DNA from: Oceanococcus sp964629015
Lineage (GTDB): Bacteria; Pseudomonadota; Gammaproteobacteria; Nevskiales; Oceanococcaceae
Assembly: GCA_964629015.1 (NCBI GenBank)
Contig: CAZVMN010000008.1
Span: 127,342 to 191,341 of the forward strand
Reading direction: 5' to 3'
DNA length: 64,000 nucleotides
Under the pieces are notes generated by a model. It worked only from the letters and a program-made list of their open reading frames with translations, was not told the DNA's origin and ran no database searches. Position 1 is the first letter of the stretch. Every line of letters begins with the position of its first letter. Below, piece after piece: positions 16,551-25,605 of the stretch. The position numbers were made by a program, and so were the translations under genes.

Positions 16551-18977
16551 ATGAATCTGTCGGAATTACAGACACGCCACGCGGACTTGCCCATTTGGGA
16601 CGCTCTGCCGGCATTGCGCGCACGCTTGAGCGAGCACACGGGGGCGATTCTGGTCGCGCCGCCGGGGGCGGGCAAAAGCTCCATGGTGCCCTTGGCGCTG
16701 CTCGACGAAGCGTGGATGAACGGACGCAAAATTCTGGTCTTGGAGCCGCGCCGTTTGGCCGCTCGTGCGCTGGCTTGGCGCATGGCGGAGCTGTCCGGAC
16801 AGCCGCTGGGGCAGTTGGTTGGCTTGCGCACGCGTGACGACACCCAGGTCAGTCAGAGCACGCGCATTGAGGTGCTGACCGAAGCGTTGTTGACCCGTCG
16901 TATCCAGAGCGCGCCTGAGTTGGATGACGTGGGTCTGGTGATCTTTGACGAGTTTCACGAGCGCAGCCTGGATGCGGATCTGGGTTTGGCCCTGGTGCGC
17001 GATGTGCAGGCGGGGCTGCGCGACGATCTGCGCATTTTGCTGATGTCGGCCACCCTGGAACAGGACGATCTTGCCACCAGGCTGGATGTGCCGGTGGTAC
17101 AAACGCATGGACGCAGCTTTCCGGTCGATGTGCGTTACGCCAAGCCGCGGAGTGAGCGTTTGGATGATGGCGTGGCGGCGAGCGTGCGCGCCGCCCTGGC
17201 TGACAATGAGGGCGATGTTCTGGTGTTTCTGCCCGGCGAGGGCGAGATTCGTGCGGTGGCGCGCAAGCTCGATGGCTTACCGCCGGAGCTGAGTGTTCAC
17301 CCGCTTTACGGGCGTCTGCCGAGAGCGGCGCAGCAAGCGGCGATGGCAGCCTCAGCGCAAGGCCAGCGCAAAGTGGTTCTGGCTACGGCGGTGGCCGAAT
17401 CCAGCATCACCATTGCGGGCGTCCGGGTGGTGATCGACGCCGGTTTGATGCGCGTGCCGGTGTATGACCCGAATGCCGGTTTTGCTCATCTGGCCACGCG
17501 ACGGGTGAGTCGTGATGCAGCGGATCAACGCGCCGGTCGCGCCGGGCGCACGGCGCCTGGGGTGTGCATCCGCTTGTGGTCATCTGAAGAGGTTTTGTCC
17601 GCTCACCGCGTGCCCGCTTTGCGCAGTGCGGATTTGAGCTCTGTGGCGTTGAATGTGGCCGCCTGGGGTAGCGAGCCACAATGGCTGGAAGCACCGCCGT
17701 CGGGCCCTTGGGCACAAGCCATGGATTTGCTGCGGGAGCTGGATTTGACCGATGCGCGCGGGCGCATCAACGCACGCGGTCGAAAGGTTGCCGCTTGGGG
17801 CGCGCATCCGCGCATCGGTGCCATGTTGCTGGCTGCGCGCCGTGACGATGACAAGGCGATGGCCTGCGATTTGGCCGCGTTGTTGGAATCGGATGATCGC
17901 GCGGGCAATGTGACCGATATTCATCAGCGCTGGTTGGCTTGGCGCCACGGCGGCGCTTCACGTGCCACGGTGCAGGCATTGAGCCGGGACAGCGAGCGGT
18001 GGCGCAAACGTATCGGCGTCTCGAAGGCGGTTGCCGAGGCCGATGCCGGGGTTTTGCTCGCTCACGGTTTTGTCGATCGCATTGCACGGCAGCGTCAAGT
18101 CGGTTCTGCACAGTATCAACTGGCTAATGGACGCGGCGCGCGTTTGCCCGATGCGGATCCTTTGATCGGACAAAGCTTTCTGGTGGTGACGGATCTGGAT
18201 GGCCAGCGCGAAGCCCGCATCCGCCTCGCCGCCGCGCTGAACGAAACGGATTTTGAGCAGGCTTTTGCGGAGCAGATCGAGTGGCGCGAGCAGATCGCCT
18301 TCAATCCCGGCAACGGCACAGTCGAGTGTCAGCGTGAGCGCGCCTTTGGCCGCCTGGTTCTGGCGCGCCAAGCGTTACCCAAACCGGATGCGGGGCAGGT
18401 CTGCCAGGCTTTGATCGACGGTTTGAAGGACAAGGGTTTCGCCATGCTCGACTGGTCAGGGCCCGCCGCACGGATGCGCGCGCGGATTGCGTGTCTGGCT
18501 GGCGAGGATTGGCCGGCCATGGACGACGCCAGTCTGATCACCAACCTGGATCAGTGGCTCGGCCCCTGGCTGTTCGGTCTTCGCGGGGTGGCCGACATCA
18601 GCGCTGGCAAATTGGCAGAAGCGCTTTCGGCCTCGCTGACACCGGCGCAACAGAAGCGTTTGCGTGAGGAAGCGCCCGATGCGGTGAGCTTGCCGAACGG
18701 TCGTCAAGTCAGGCTCGACTACGCCGCTGAGGATGGCCCGGTACTGGCGGTCAGAATGCAGGATATGTATGGCCAGGACGCAGCGCCGCTGGTGGCTGGG
18801 CGACCAGTGTTGCTGCACTTGCTGTCGCCGGCGCGGCGCCCGCTGGCAGTGACCCGCGATCTGGCCAGCTTCTGGCGCAATGCCTGGCCGGATGTACGCA
18901 AGCAAATGCGTGGTCGCTATCCCAAGCATCACTGGCCGGAGCAACCTTGGGATTCCGCGGCAGTGCGTTTGAACTAG
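16551..18977 (+). CDS. hrpB: ATP-dependent helicase HrpB
   Basis: An 808-aa DEAH/RHA-type helicase. Walker A is APPGAGKS (about 36-43), motif II reads DEFH (about 132-135), motif III is SAT, and motif VI QRAGRAGR lies near 326. The C-terminal third matches the HrpB-specific region. HrpB is widespread in Proteobacteria, but its RNA target is poorly defined. Length matches the family. It is transcribed divergently from the DAHP synthase gene with a 45-bp gap, and its stop shares CTAG with the convergent mtgA. Confidence 0.95.
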   Translation: MNLSELQTRHADLPIWDALPALRARLSEHTGAILVAPPGAGKSSMVPLALLDEAWMNGRKILVLEPRRLAARALAWRMAELSGQPLGQLVGLRTRDDTQVSQSTRIEVLTEALLTRRIQSAPELDDVGLVIFDEFHERSLDADLGLALVRDVQAGLRDDLRILLMSATLEQDDLATRLDVPVVQTHGRSFPVDVRYAKPRSERLDDGVAASVRAALADNEGDVLVFLPGEGEIRAVARKLDGLPPELSVHPLYGRLPRAAQQAAMAASAQGQRKVVLATAVAESSITIAGVRVVIDAGLMRVPVYDPNAGFAHLATRRVSRDAADQRAGRAGRTAPGVCIRLWSSEEVLSAHRVPALRSADLSSVALNVAAWGSEPQWLEAPPSGPWAQAMDLLRELDLTDARGRINARGRKVAAWGAHPRIGAMLLAARRDDDKAMACDLAALLESDDRAGNVTDIHQRWLAWRHGGASRATVQALSRDSERWRKRIGVSKAVAEADAGVLLAHGFVDRIARQRQVGSAQYQLANGRGARLPDADPLIGQSFLVVTDLDGQREARIRLAAALNETDFEQAFAEQIEWREQIAFNPGNGTVECQRERAFGRLVLARQALPKPDAGQVCQALIDGLKDKGFAMLDWSGPAARMRARIACLAGEDWPAMDDASLITNLDQWLGPWLFGLRGVADISAGKLAEALSASLTPAQQKRLREEAPDAVSLPNGRQVRLDYAAEDGPVLAVRMQDMYGQDAAPLVAGRPVLLHLLSPARRPLAVTRDLASFWRNAWPDVRKQMRGRYPKHHWPEQPWDSAAVRLN

Positions 18978-19666
18978 TGCGCGCTGGGCAGGTGCTGGGC
19001 ACCCAGCTGCTCCATCTGTTCCTCAATCCATGCGCCACGTTCAACTGCATGGGCGCTGCCCGGGGTGAGCTTGCGCGGGCTCGGGAGCAGCGCAATCAAG
19101 CGAGCGGCCTGATTGCGACTCAGTTGTTTGGGTGACACGCCAAAATGGTGTTGCGCGCCGGCCCAGGCCCCGTAAACGCCTGGGGCAAACTCCGCGATAT
19201 TGAGATAGACCTCAAGAATGCGCGGTTTGGGCCAGAGCAGTTCCAGCCACAGCGTGATCCAGGCTTCCAACGCCTTTCGCAGGTAGCCGCCTGGCCAGAG
19301 AAATAGGTTTTTGCTGGTCTGCTGGCTGATCGTGCTAGCCCCGCGGGATGGCCCGCCGGGTGCGCTGAGGACATCGGCCAGGGCTTCGAAATCAAAGCCG
19401 AGATGCTGAGGAAATTTTTGATCCTCGGCGGCCACGGCCGCCAACGGCAGAGCGTCACCCAGATCGGCGTAGGCCACCCAGTGACGTTGCTGCCGAGGCG
19501 CTTCGGATTGCAGCATGTAGCTGGTGATGGGCGGATTGATCCGGCGCAGTGGCAGCAGGACAAAAGCCGGAAGACAGGCCAAGATCACAGCCACGAGGAG
19601 CACGGTTTTCCAGCGCGATGTTTTGCGCTTGGGGGGCGTGAGCGGGAGCTGGCTCCGCGGTTTCAT
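18974..19666 (-). CDS. mtgA: Monofunctional biosynthetic peptidoglycan transglycosylase
   Basis: A GT51 glycosyltransferase that polymerises lipid II into glycan strands at the inner membrane. A basic N-terminus and one transmembrane helix (about 21-40) precede the catalytic domain. The catalytic Glu motif AAEDQKFPQHLGFD is present, as are GASTISQQTSKNLF and the second Glu in EVYLNIAEFAPGVYG. I start at 19666 (230 aa, typical length). In-frame starts at 19741 and 19792 would add 25-42 residues, but a TACAAT -10-like element sits just before 19741, so those starts would leave almost no leader. Confidence 0.93.
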   Translation of the reverse strand: MKPRSQLPLTPPKRKTSRWKTVLLVAVILACLPAFVLLPLRRINPPITSYMLQSEAPRQQRHWVAYADLGDALPLAAVAAEDQKFPQHLGFDFEALADVLSAPGGPSRGASTISQQTSKNLFLWPGGYLRKALEAWITLWLELLWPKPRILEVYLNIAEFAPGVYGAWAGAQHHFGVSPKQLSRNQAARLIALLPSPRKLTPGSAHAVERGAWIEEQMEQLGAQHLPSAH

Positions 19667-19773
19667 CTGCCCGGGGCGCAGCTCGCCAATGCCGGCAGCG
19701 CTTGGCCACCCTTGCGGTGTTGTGTGTGATCTGTGATCCATGCGCGGCATTGTAGGCAATCGCGCCGCGCGGC

Positions 19774-19802
19774 TTGCTGCCAGTTTGGGCATCGATTAGA
19801 GT
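19774..19802 (+). promoter_or_regulatory. Promoter of the riboswitch/GDT1 transcript
   Basis: A TTGCTG -35 (19774-19779) and a TAGAGT -10 (19797-19802) are 17 bp apart. Transcription would begin near 19809, just before the conserved 5' end of the riboswitch. Confidence 0.55.
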
Positions 19803-19808
19803 CGCGCT

Positions 19809-19950
19809 CGTCATTGGGGAGTAGCTTCCTGTCGTCTCGCGGCAGGGCCTGTATCAACAGACTTGGCCAACAGGCCATGGTGCAGGCAGCCCTCGGCCTA
19901 GCAAGACCTTTGACTACACCGCTTCGGACTGGCCGGGGAGGGTGTAGTCA
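19809..19950 (+). ncRNA. yybP-ykoY manganese riboswitch
   Basis: The leader of the GDT1 gene has the two invariant blocks of the yybP-ykoY aptamer: GGGGAGTAGC (19816-19825) and GCAAGACCTTTGACTAC (19901-19917), with a TATCAACA segment between them (19852-19859). This class binds Mn2+ and switches on manganese exporters. A downstream 9-bp inverted repeat (GACTACACC 19912-19920 / GGTGTAGTC 19941-19949) overlaps the aptamer 3' block and may be the expression platform that competes with it. The downstream gene is a known target type, which supports the call. Confidence 0.9.
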
Positions 19951-19980
19951 TCGTGTGCATCTGGCCAGGGAGTGTATTTC

Positions 19981-20556
19981 GTGGAAGCTTTTCTTGTCTC
20001 GACCGGTATCGTGGCCCTGGCCGAAATCGGTGATAAAACCCAGCTGCTGGCATTGGTTCTGGCCGCGCGCTTCAAGCAGCCCACGCCGATTGTTGCCGGC
20101 ATTCTCATTGCGACCATCCTGAATCATTTTGTCGCCGCGGCGGTTGGCGCGTCGGTGACCAGCGTGCTCGGGCCACAAGCGTTGCACTGGGTGCTGGGTG
20201 TGTCGTTCATCCTGATGGCGGGTTGGATGATGATTCCTGACAAGCTGGATGACGCCGATGCCGCGCACACACGCTTCGGGGTGTTCGGCACGACATTGGT
20301 GACGTTCTTTCTGGCCGAGATTGGCGACAAGACCCAAGTCGCCACGGTGGCTTTGGCCGCTCAATATGACGCCTTGGCCGTGATTGTGGCTGGCACCACG
20401 CTGGGTATGATGCTGGCCAATGCGCCGGTGGTTTATTTCGGTGATCGGGTGTCCAAGACCATCCCCGTGCGCTGGGTTCATGGCATTGCAGCGGCGATTT
20501 TTGCTGTGCTCGGCGTGCTGGCGATCGTGCGTGCGTTTGGACTGGCTGAGCACTAA
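19981..20556 (+). CDS. TMEM165/GDT1 family manganese exporter
   Basis: A 191-aa six-helix inner-membrane protein made of two homologous halves, each with the UPF0016/GDT1 signature E-x-G-D-K-T (residues 15-20 and 113-118). Bacterial members (MneA/Mnx-like) export Mn2+. The yybP-ykoY riboswitch directly upstream argues for Mn2+ rather than Ca2+. I chose the GTG at 19981 because an AGGGAG ribosome-binding site lies about 8 bases before it and the protein then begins like other family members; a GTG at 19972 would overlap that site. The stop shares CTAA with the convergent gene. Confidence 0.93.
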   Translation: MEAFLVSTGIVALAEIGDKTQLLALVLAARFKQPTPIVAGILIATILNHFVAAAVGASVTSVLGPQALHWVLGVSFILMAGWMMIPDKLDDADAAHTRFGVFGTTLVTFFLAEIGDKTQVATVALAAQYDALAVIVAGTTLGMMLANAPVVYFGDRVSKTIPVRWVHGIAAAIFAVLGVLAIVRAFGLAEH

Positions 20557-21161
20557 TCGGCGGCGGAGGGCAGAGTGCGCATCCAGAAGGTCATCGGCTT
20601 GGCGCTGGACACTGTCTCGCCGATGTCCGGCCATGACAGGGATGTGCGCAATTGGCTTTGACGCTGGTAGCCGCGGCGTTGCCAGAAGGCATCGTTGGGC
20701 ACGTAGTCCACGGGTTTAAGCGGGTGGTCTGCAGGGCGCTCAACGGCGCAAAAGGCACACTGCTGTAAACCCAGCTCGCGGGCGTGTGCCTCGCGCAGTT
20801 CAAAGAAGCGAACACCCAGCCCGCGACCGCGATAAGCCGGCAGCAAGACCGATTCGCCGAAGTAATCGATGGCGCTCAAATCCATCCCGGCCTCGACGAA
20901 GGGCTGCTGCATGTCGCGCGGTGCATCGGCCAGCGGAATGACGGTGGACGCACCCACGCATTGCGATCCATCCCAGACCAGAATGCACAGCGCGCGAGGG
21001 CAATCGACGTAGACCTTGAGGTAGTCCGCTTCGAAGGCGCGGCTGCCTTCGTACAAATACGGCCATTCGCGAAACACCGCGCAGCGCATTTCGGCCAGCG
21101 CATCAAGATGATCCTTGATGTCTTGGCCGTAGAGGTTTTCGATGCGCAGCGTGCCGTTCAA
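20553..21161 (-). CDS. GNAT family N-acetyltransferase
   Basis: A 202-aa GNAT-fold protein. The acetyl-CoA-binding motif A is visible as LPAYRGRGLGVRFF (about 107-120), followed by a helix with AHARELGL. The substrate is unknown. The central FGES and the C-terminal YVPNDAFWQRRGYQ region resemble uncharacterised stand-alone GNATs. It lies between the GDT1 gene (4-base convergent overlap) and the barrel gene of the MMPL operon (41 bp downstream of it, same strand), so it could be the last gene of that operon. Confidence 0.82.
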   Translation of the reverse strand: MNGTLRIENLYGQDIKDHLDALAEMRCAVFREWPYLYEGSRAFEADYLKVYVDCPRALCILVWDGSQCVGASTVIPLADAPRDMQQPFVEAGMDLSAIDYFGESVLLPAYRGRGLGVRFFELREAHARELGLQQCAFCAVERPADHPLKPVDYVPNDAFWQRRGYQRQSQLRTSLSWPDIGETVSSAKPMTFWMRTLPSAAD

Positions 21162-21202
21162 TCGGGTGTTCCCCGGGGAGCTTCTGATTCGATCAGAGGC
21201 GC

Positions 21203-22456
21203 CTACAGGTAGTGAGTGAGCTCCAACTGAACATAGTCGTCCTGGCGGATCGGGTAAAACAGTGCATCGCGCGGGTCGATGTTGCTGAACAAGCGCATCT
21301 CCAGGCTGACTTTGGTGCTGCCATTCAGACGGCGGCTGGCTTCCAGACTGATGAAACGACTGCCGCGATCCAGATCCATGACCACCCCGCCGAGCAAGGT
21401 GGTGTCGCGCACGTCATTGGCGGCCAGACGGGTGGCTAAGAACAGATCATTCTGGAATCCATTGTCGGCCTCGTCATTGCGTTCGTCCCACAAGTATTCG
21501 GCCAGATAGCCAATGTCCCAGGCGCTTTCAAGCACACCGTACTGGGTGTATTCAAAGCCGCCCGTGGCCGCGCCGTATTTTTCACCAACCAAGGCGGGGG
21601 GCTGGCCCGGGCTCTGCGCGAGCAAGCCCTGGTCACGCCAGACCGCTTCGAGCTTCAGCAACCACGATCCCACGGTGTATTGGGCATCCAGACTGAGTTG
21701 GTCAAGCAAGCCATAGAATGGCTGAAGCGCGCTGGGTTGTGGACCATCGGCGGTGTTGACGATGTTGGCCGCGAGCAATTGTGGGTTGCGCGCGGTGCCG
21801 CTAAACCAGGCCAGACCGTAATCGAGTGCGCCCAGGTATCCCTGCACGCGTAGGGCATAGTCCAGATGCTTCTCTTCGTCGGAGGATTCGTAGACAGCGT
21901 CGTCTCGGAGCACCGGCAAGGGCGCGCGCAGACGGCCCGCCTCACCCGTGAAAGGACGTTCACGGAAGTACGGCAGCGCATAGGCCTGCACACTGACATT
22001 GCCCAGGGCCCAGTTGAGGCGCAGCATGGGCTGACCGAGTTTGTCTTCACCATCAATGTTTTCGACCGTATCGGTCTGATTGATGATGTCGACCAGATGC
22101 AGCAGCTCGGTTTTGCCCCAGAACACCTTGGAGACACCCAGACGGACTTCCAGGCTGTTGAACACACCCTGCCAGTAGAACTCGCGCAGGTCGATATGGC
22201 TGCGCTCGTCGTCGCTGCCGTCAAAGCGCGCGAAGGGGGCAATGGTTACGCTGAAGTCGCGGTTCCACTCGGCGTACCACTCGCTGAGCACGGACACCGA
22301 GAGATTGCCGTCGGTCTGGCTTTCAAAGGCCGCGCTTTGTGCAAAGGCCCGACCTTCCAGACTCAACTCGGTGTCGAATTGCTGATAAAACTCGGCCGAG
22401 GCCGGTTGCGCCGCCGCCAGCAAGCAGGCGGCGCCCAGTTTTGCGATCCAGCGCAT
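21203..22456 (-). CDS. Predicted outer-membrane beta-barrel protein of the MMPL operon
   Basis: A 417-aa exported protein with a signal peptide (about 1-21, ending ASA) and a beta-strand-rich, aromatic sequence ending QLELTHYL. The first strands (FDTELSLEGRAF) and the motif LRLGVSKVFWGKTE resemble DUF1302-like or alginate-export-type porins (compare GHQVLNWGES in the DUF1302 protein at 5915-7729). I do not recognise a named family. It is the third cistron after the MMPL and LolA-like genes, 4 bp from the latter, so it is probably the outer-membrane component of the same trafficking path. Confidence 0.7.
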   Translation of the reverse strand: MRWIAKLGAACLLAAAQPASAEFYQQFDTELSLEGRAFAQSAAFESQTDGNLSVSVLSEWYAEWNRDFSVTIAPFARFDGSDDERSHIDLREFYWQGVFNSLEVRLGVSKVFWGKTELLHLVDIINQTDTVENIDGEDKLGQPMLRLNWALGNVSVQAYALPYFRERPFTGEAGRLRAPLPVLRDDAVYESSDEEKHLDYALRVQGYLGALDYGLAWFSGTARNPQLLAANIVNTADGPQPSALQPFYGLLDQLSLDAQYTVGSWLLKLEAVWRDQGLLAQSPGQPPALVGEKYGAATGGFEYTQYGVLESAWDIGYLAEYLWDERNDEADNGFQNDLFLATRLAANDVRDTTLLGGVVMDLDRGSRFISLEASRRLNGSTKVSLEMRLFSNIDPRDALFYPIRQDDYVQLELTHYL

Positions 22457-22460
22457 CGCC

Positions 22461-23252
22461 TTAGCGGGCCCGAGCCAGACTGGCCTGGTCGAAGTCGCTG
22501 TCGCTCAATCCGTTCTGGAACGTGTAGTCGGTGAAGGTCAGGGTGGTGGATTTCCCCGTCTGCAGATTGACCATTTCCATTCGTGCGGGACGCCAGTGCT
22601 TGTCCAGATACTGCGCGTAGTCGTGGAAGGTCAAAGTCTTCAGGTGACTTTGCTTGCGGTCATAAAACTCGATCTTTCGCGCTTGATATTCGCTGGTGTC
22701 GATCCACGAGATTTGCTTGGTGTAACCCGATTTTTCGTCCACCGGGTAGCGCTCGATCACGAAGCAACTCAGCTCACCGCAAGCCTCTTCACGCAAGTAC
22801 TTGTAGGTGTACTTTTCCACTTCCTGCGAGGAGATGTCCTCATAAGCGAATTCCGAGCCCATGAAGGGGCCGGATTTGTTGTTTGAGGCAATGCGTTTGA
22901 CGCGTTTGAGTGCGGGCAGATACAGCCATTGATCATCGTTGCCATCTTTGTGGCTGAAGGTGAGCAGTGCGGTGCCGCGTACATCTTTGGGCTGGTCAAA
23001 AATGATCAGGCTCTTGTCACCATCTCCATCCACTTCCAGCGAGCGGCTGCGCATCTCACGCACGCTTTCCTGACCCTGCTTGTTGCGTAAAACCATGGTC
23101 ATGGTCGATTCAGAATCGCTCCAGCCGAGGTCACGTTTGTCGGCTTCCACCGCGATCGCCAGACCTTGTTCTTCCGGTGTTTGTGCGATCGATAGCAACG
23201 GCAGCGCGGTGAGCGCGGTCAGTAGCAGGTTTTTAGGCGTAAGCAGCGTCAT
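22461..23252 (-). CDS. LolA-like outer-membrane lipoprotein-sorting protein of the MMPL operon
   Basis: A 263-aa periplasmic protein with a signal peptide (about 1-23) and a TP_0789-type LolA-like domain. The conserved core WLYLPALKRVKRIAS (about 108-122), then GSEFAYEDIS, is shared with the paralogue at 5080-5895. Relatives are widely encoded next to MMPL transporters and are presumed to shuttle a lipid or lipoprotein between the membranes. Its start overlaps the end of the MMPL gene by 20 bases, so the two are tightly coupled. Confidence 0.83.
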   Translation of the reverse strand: MTLLTPKNLLLTALTALPLLSIAQTPEEQGLAIAVEADKRDLGWSDSESTMTMVLRNKQGQESVREMRSRSLEVDGDGDKSLIIFDQPKDVRGTALLTFSHKDGNDDQWLYLPALKRVKRIASNNKSGPFMGSEFAYEDISSQEVEKYTYKYLREEACGELSCFVIERYPVDEKSGYTKQISWIDTSEYQARKIEFYDRKQSHLKTLTFHDYAQYLDKHWRPARMEMVNLQTGKSTTLTFTDYTFQNGLSDSDFDQASLARAR

Positions 23253-25581
23253 CAGAGGGCTCCTCGGTTTCAGTGTTTTGGGGTTGTGGGTCGCGATCCA
23301 GTAGCAGGAGCACGGCGGGCAGCAAGAAGAAATCCGCCACCAGGGCGCAGACGATGGCCATCACCGTGATCATCGACATCGACACCGTGGGGTAGAACGC
23401 CGATGTGGTGAGAACCAGAAAACCGGCTGCGAGCACGATGGACGTCACCAGCAATGCGGTGCCGACGGTGCGGAAGGAATACACAATCGCCTGTTCTGTG
23501 GATAGGCCAAGTTCGCGCCGGGCGCGCAGGTACTTGCTCAGGAAATGGATGGTGTCATCGACGATGACGCCGAGCACCACGCCCATGGAGAACGACATGG
23601 CGAAGTTGATTTCGCCGTTGTACAGCGCCCACACGCCAAATGCCATGCCCATCGGCAAGAGGTTGGGGATGACGCTGATCAGGCCGAACTTGACGCTGCC
23701 CAGAGCCCAGATCAACAGGATGGAAATGCCCAGCAGGGCCAGCGGTATGCCGAGGGCCATGGAGCTGAAATTGCGGTCGGCGATGAACGCGAACATAACC
23801 GCCGGAGAGACCGGGTGGCCGTCCATCTCGGGTGCCTGGGTATCCAACCAATGCAGCGCTTCATCCACCAGGGCGCGGGTTTCGGCAGACTTCAGATGCT
23901 CGAACACCACGATAAAACGCGAGGCGGTTTTGTCCAGATTGATGGTGTTGGTGAGATCGAGTCCAAACGGCAGCGAGAACTCGTAGAGCAGCAAATACTG
24001 AGCGGCCAGGTCGCGTTGATCGGGCAGCCGATACCAGGCGGGGTCATCGCCGTGCATGTTTTTGTTCAGGCGCTTGAAGATGTCGGAGATGCTCGAGACC
24101 TGCATCACCTTGTCGTGCTCAAGCCACCACTGTTTGAAGGCGTCAAGCTTGGCCAGGTAGTCCGGATCGGCAACACCGTCGGGGGCTTTGAGCGAGAACT
24201 CCATGGAGTACAGGCCGGTGATGTTTTCCGCCATGAAATCCGAGTCATTGCGGAAGTCCATGGTGGTGTCGAAGTAATGCACGAACTTGTCATTGGCCAC
24301 ATTCAGCGGGGCCAGCGCGGTCATGCCCACGGCGATGATGGTCGAGATCACCAGCAACAGGCGTGGCCGTTTGCACATCAGCTGGCCGAAACGTTCCATC
24401 TTTGATGACAACCAAGCGCGTCGCTGCGGCGGTGCTTTCACCGGCAGCATGGCGATCATGGCCGGCAACATCGTGATCGACAACAACCACGCGATGATCG
24501 CGCCCATGGCGGAGATGTTGCCCAGATCGGCCAGCGGCGGCGAGTCTGCGAAGTTGATCGAAAGCAGGCCCAGGGCGGTGGTGACTGAGGTCAGCAGAAC
24601 CGGCATGAAGTTCAGGCGCAGGGCTTCGGTCATGGCTTCGTTCTTGGCCTTGCCTTCGCGCATCTCGGCAAACATCGAGACCAGAATATGCACCGAGCCG
24701 GCGACGGCCAGGGTGGTGATGACCACCGGTGCAATCACCGAGGGTGAGGTCAGCACAAAACCCAGATGGCCGGCCAAACCCATGGCTGCGCCTGCCGAGA
24801 GCAAGATCACGCCCAAGGTGACCAGGGTGGCGGTAACCGAGCGCAGCAGCAGATACAGAATCAGCAACAGCACGGCATACATGGCCGGGTAAAGCGTTGT
24901 GGCGTCATTCTGCGAGGCTTCGGCGAACGCGTTGCTCATCATGTTCGAGCCGCTCATGCCGATTTTGTGCCCTGGGTACTTGGCTTCCATCTCGTCACGC
25001 AGTGCGCGCTCGGCGGCCACAGCCTCGGTCACCTCGGTGACCGCGTCGTCAGAGAATTGGTGATTGACCGCCAATGCCAGGACATGACCACTGGGCGATG
25101 TGAGGCGTCGACGCAACAGCGGTTCGTGGGTTGCGATGTCCTTGATGCGCGCGAGTTCGGCCGGCGTGATGGTGTCGAACTCGGGGACCAGGTCGGCAAC
25201 TTTCAGATCATCGCCGACCGCTTCGGTGTGCTGGAAATTGCTCAGCGAATCGACCCGAATCACGTAGGGGATTTCCCAGGCGCGTTCGGTCATCTCACGC
25301 ACCATCTTGAGCGTGTCTGCGTTGAACGCATCATCGCCAGGGGGCTGGATGACAAACAGCGTGGTGTCGATTTTTGAGTAGACGTTCTGGACTTCCTCAA
25401 ACGCGTTCAGTTGAGGATTGTCCGCGCCGAAATACACGCGGTAGTCGGCTGAGAAGGTCAGTTTGGCGGCACCCGCGATCATCAACCCGCAGACGATCAG
25501 CGAGACGATCAGGACCAGCCAGCGTTGACGCAAAATCCATTGCGCGTAATGACGTGTCCACGCATCCAAAGCGTTGCTCAT
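23233..25581 (-). CDS. MMPL/RND family lipid transporter
   Basis: A 782-aa RND-superfamily protein with two repeats, each with one transmembrane helix, a large periplasmic loop (about 45-225 and 430-620) and five clustered helices, about 12 helices in all. Conserved MMPL segments include SINFADSPPLADLG in the first half and FSMGVVLGVIVDDTIHFLSKYLRARR in the second, whose two Asp residues suit proton coupling. This family moves lipids or other hydrophobic molecules (compare mycobacterial MmpL and hopanoid HpnN). No membrane-fusion protein or TolC partner lies in the operon; the LolA-like and barrel genes take those places. A TetR gene lies 24 bp upstream on the same strand. Confidence 0.88.
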   Translation of the reverse strand: MSNALDAWTRHYAQWILRQRWLVLIVSLIVCGLMIAGAAKLTFSADYRVYFGADNPQLNAFEEVQNVYSKIDTTLFVIQPPGDDAFNADTLKMVREMTERAWEIPYVIRVDSLSNFQHTEAVGDDLKVADLVPEFDTITPAELARIKDIATHEPLLRRRLTSPSGHVLALAVNHQFSDDAVTEVTEAVAAERALRDEMEAKYPGHKIGMSGSNMMSNAFAEASQNDATTLYPAMYAVLLLILYLLLRSVTATLVTLGVILLSAGAAMGLAGHLGFVLTSPSVIAPVVITTLAVAGSVHILVSMFAEMREGKAKNEAMTEALRLNFMPVLLTSVTTALGLLSINFADSPPLADLGNISAMGAIIAWLLSITMLPAMIAMLPVKAPPQRRAWLSSKMERFGQLMCKRPRLLLVISTIIAVGMTALAPLNVANDKFVHYFDTTMDFRNDSDFMAENITGLYSMEFSLKAPDGVADPDYLAKLDAFKQWWLEHDKVMQVSSISDIFKRLNKNMHGDDPAWYRLPDQRDLAAQYLLLYEFSLPFGLDLTNTINLDKTASRFIVVFEHLKSAETRALVDEALHWLDTQAPEMDGHPVSPAVMFAFIADRNFSSMALGIPLALLGISILLIWALGSVKFGLISVIPNLLPMGMAFGVWALYNGEINFAMSFSMGVVLGVIVDDTIHFLSKYLRARRELGLSTEQAIVYSFRTVGTALLVTSIVLAAGFLVLTTSAFYPTVSMSMITVMAIVCALVADFFLLPAVLLLLDRDPQPQNTETEEPSDDAAYA

Positions 25582-25605
25582 GATTGGGTCTCGTGCAGAC
25601 GGTGA

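Noticed and set aside
21203..25581. A classical tripartite RND multidrug pump
   Set aside because: The transporter is MMPL-type, no membrane-fusion protein is present, and the second cistron is LolA-like; the tolC homologue lies far away at 62581.
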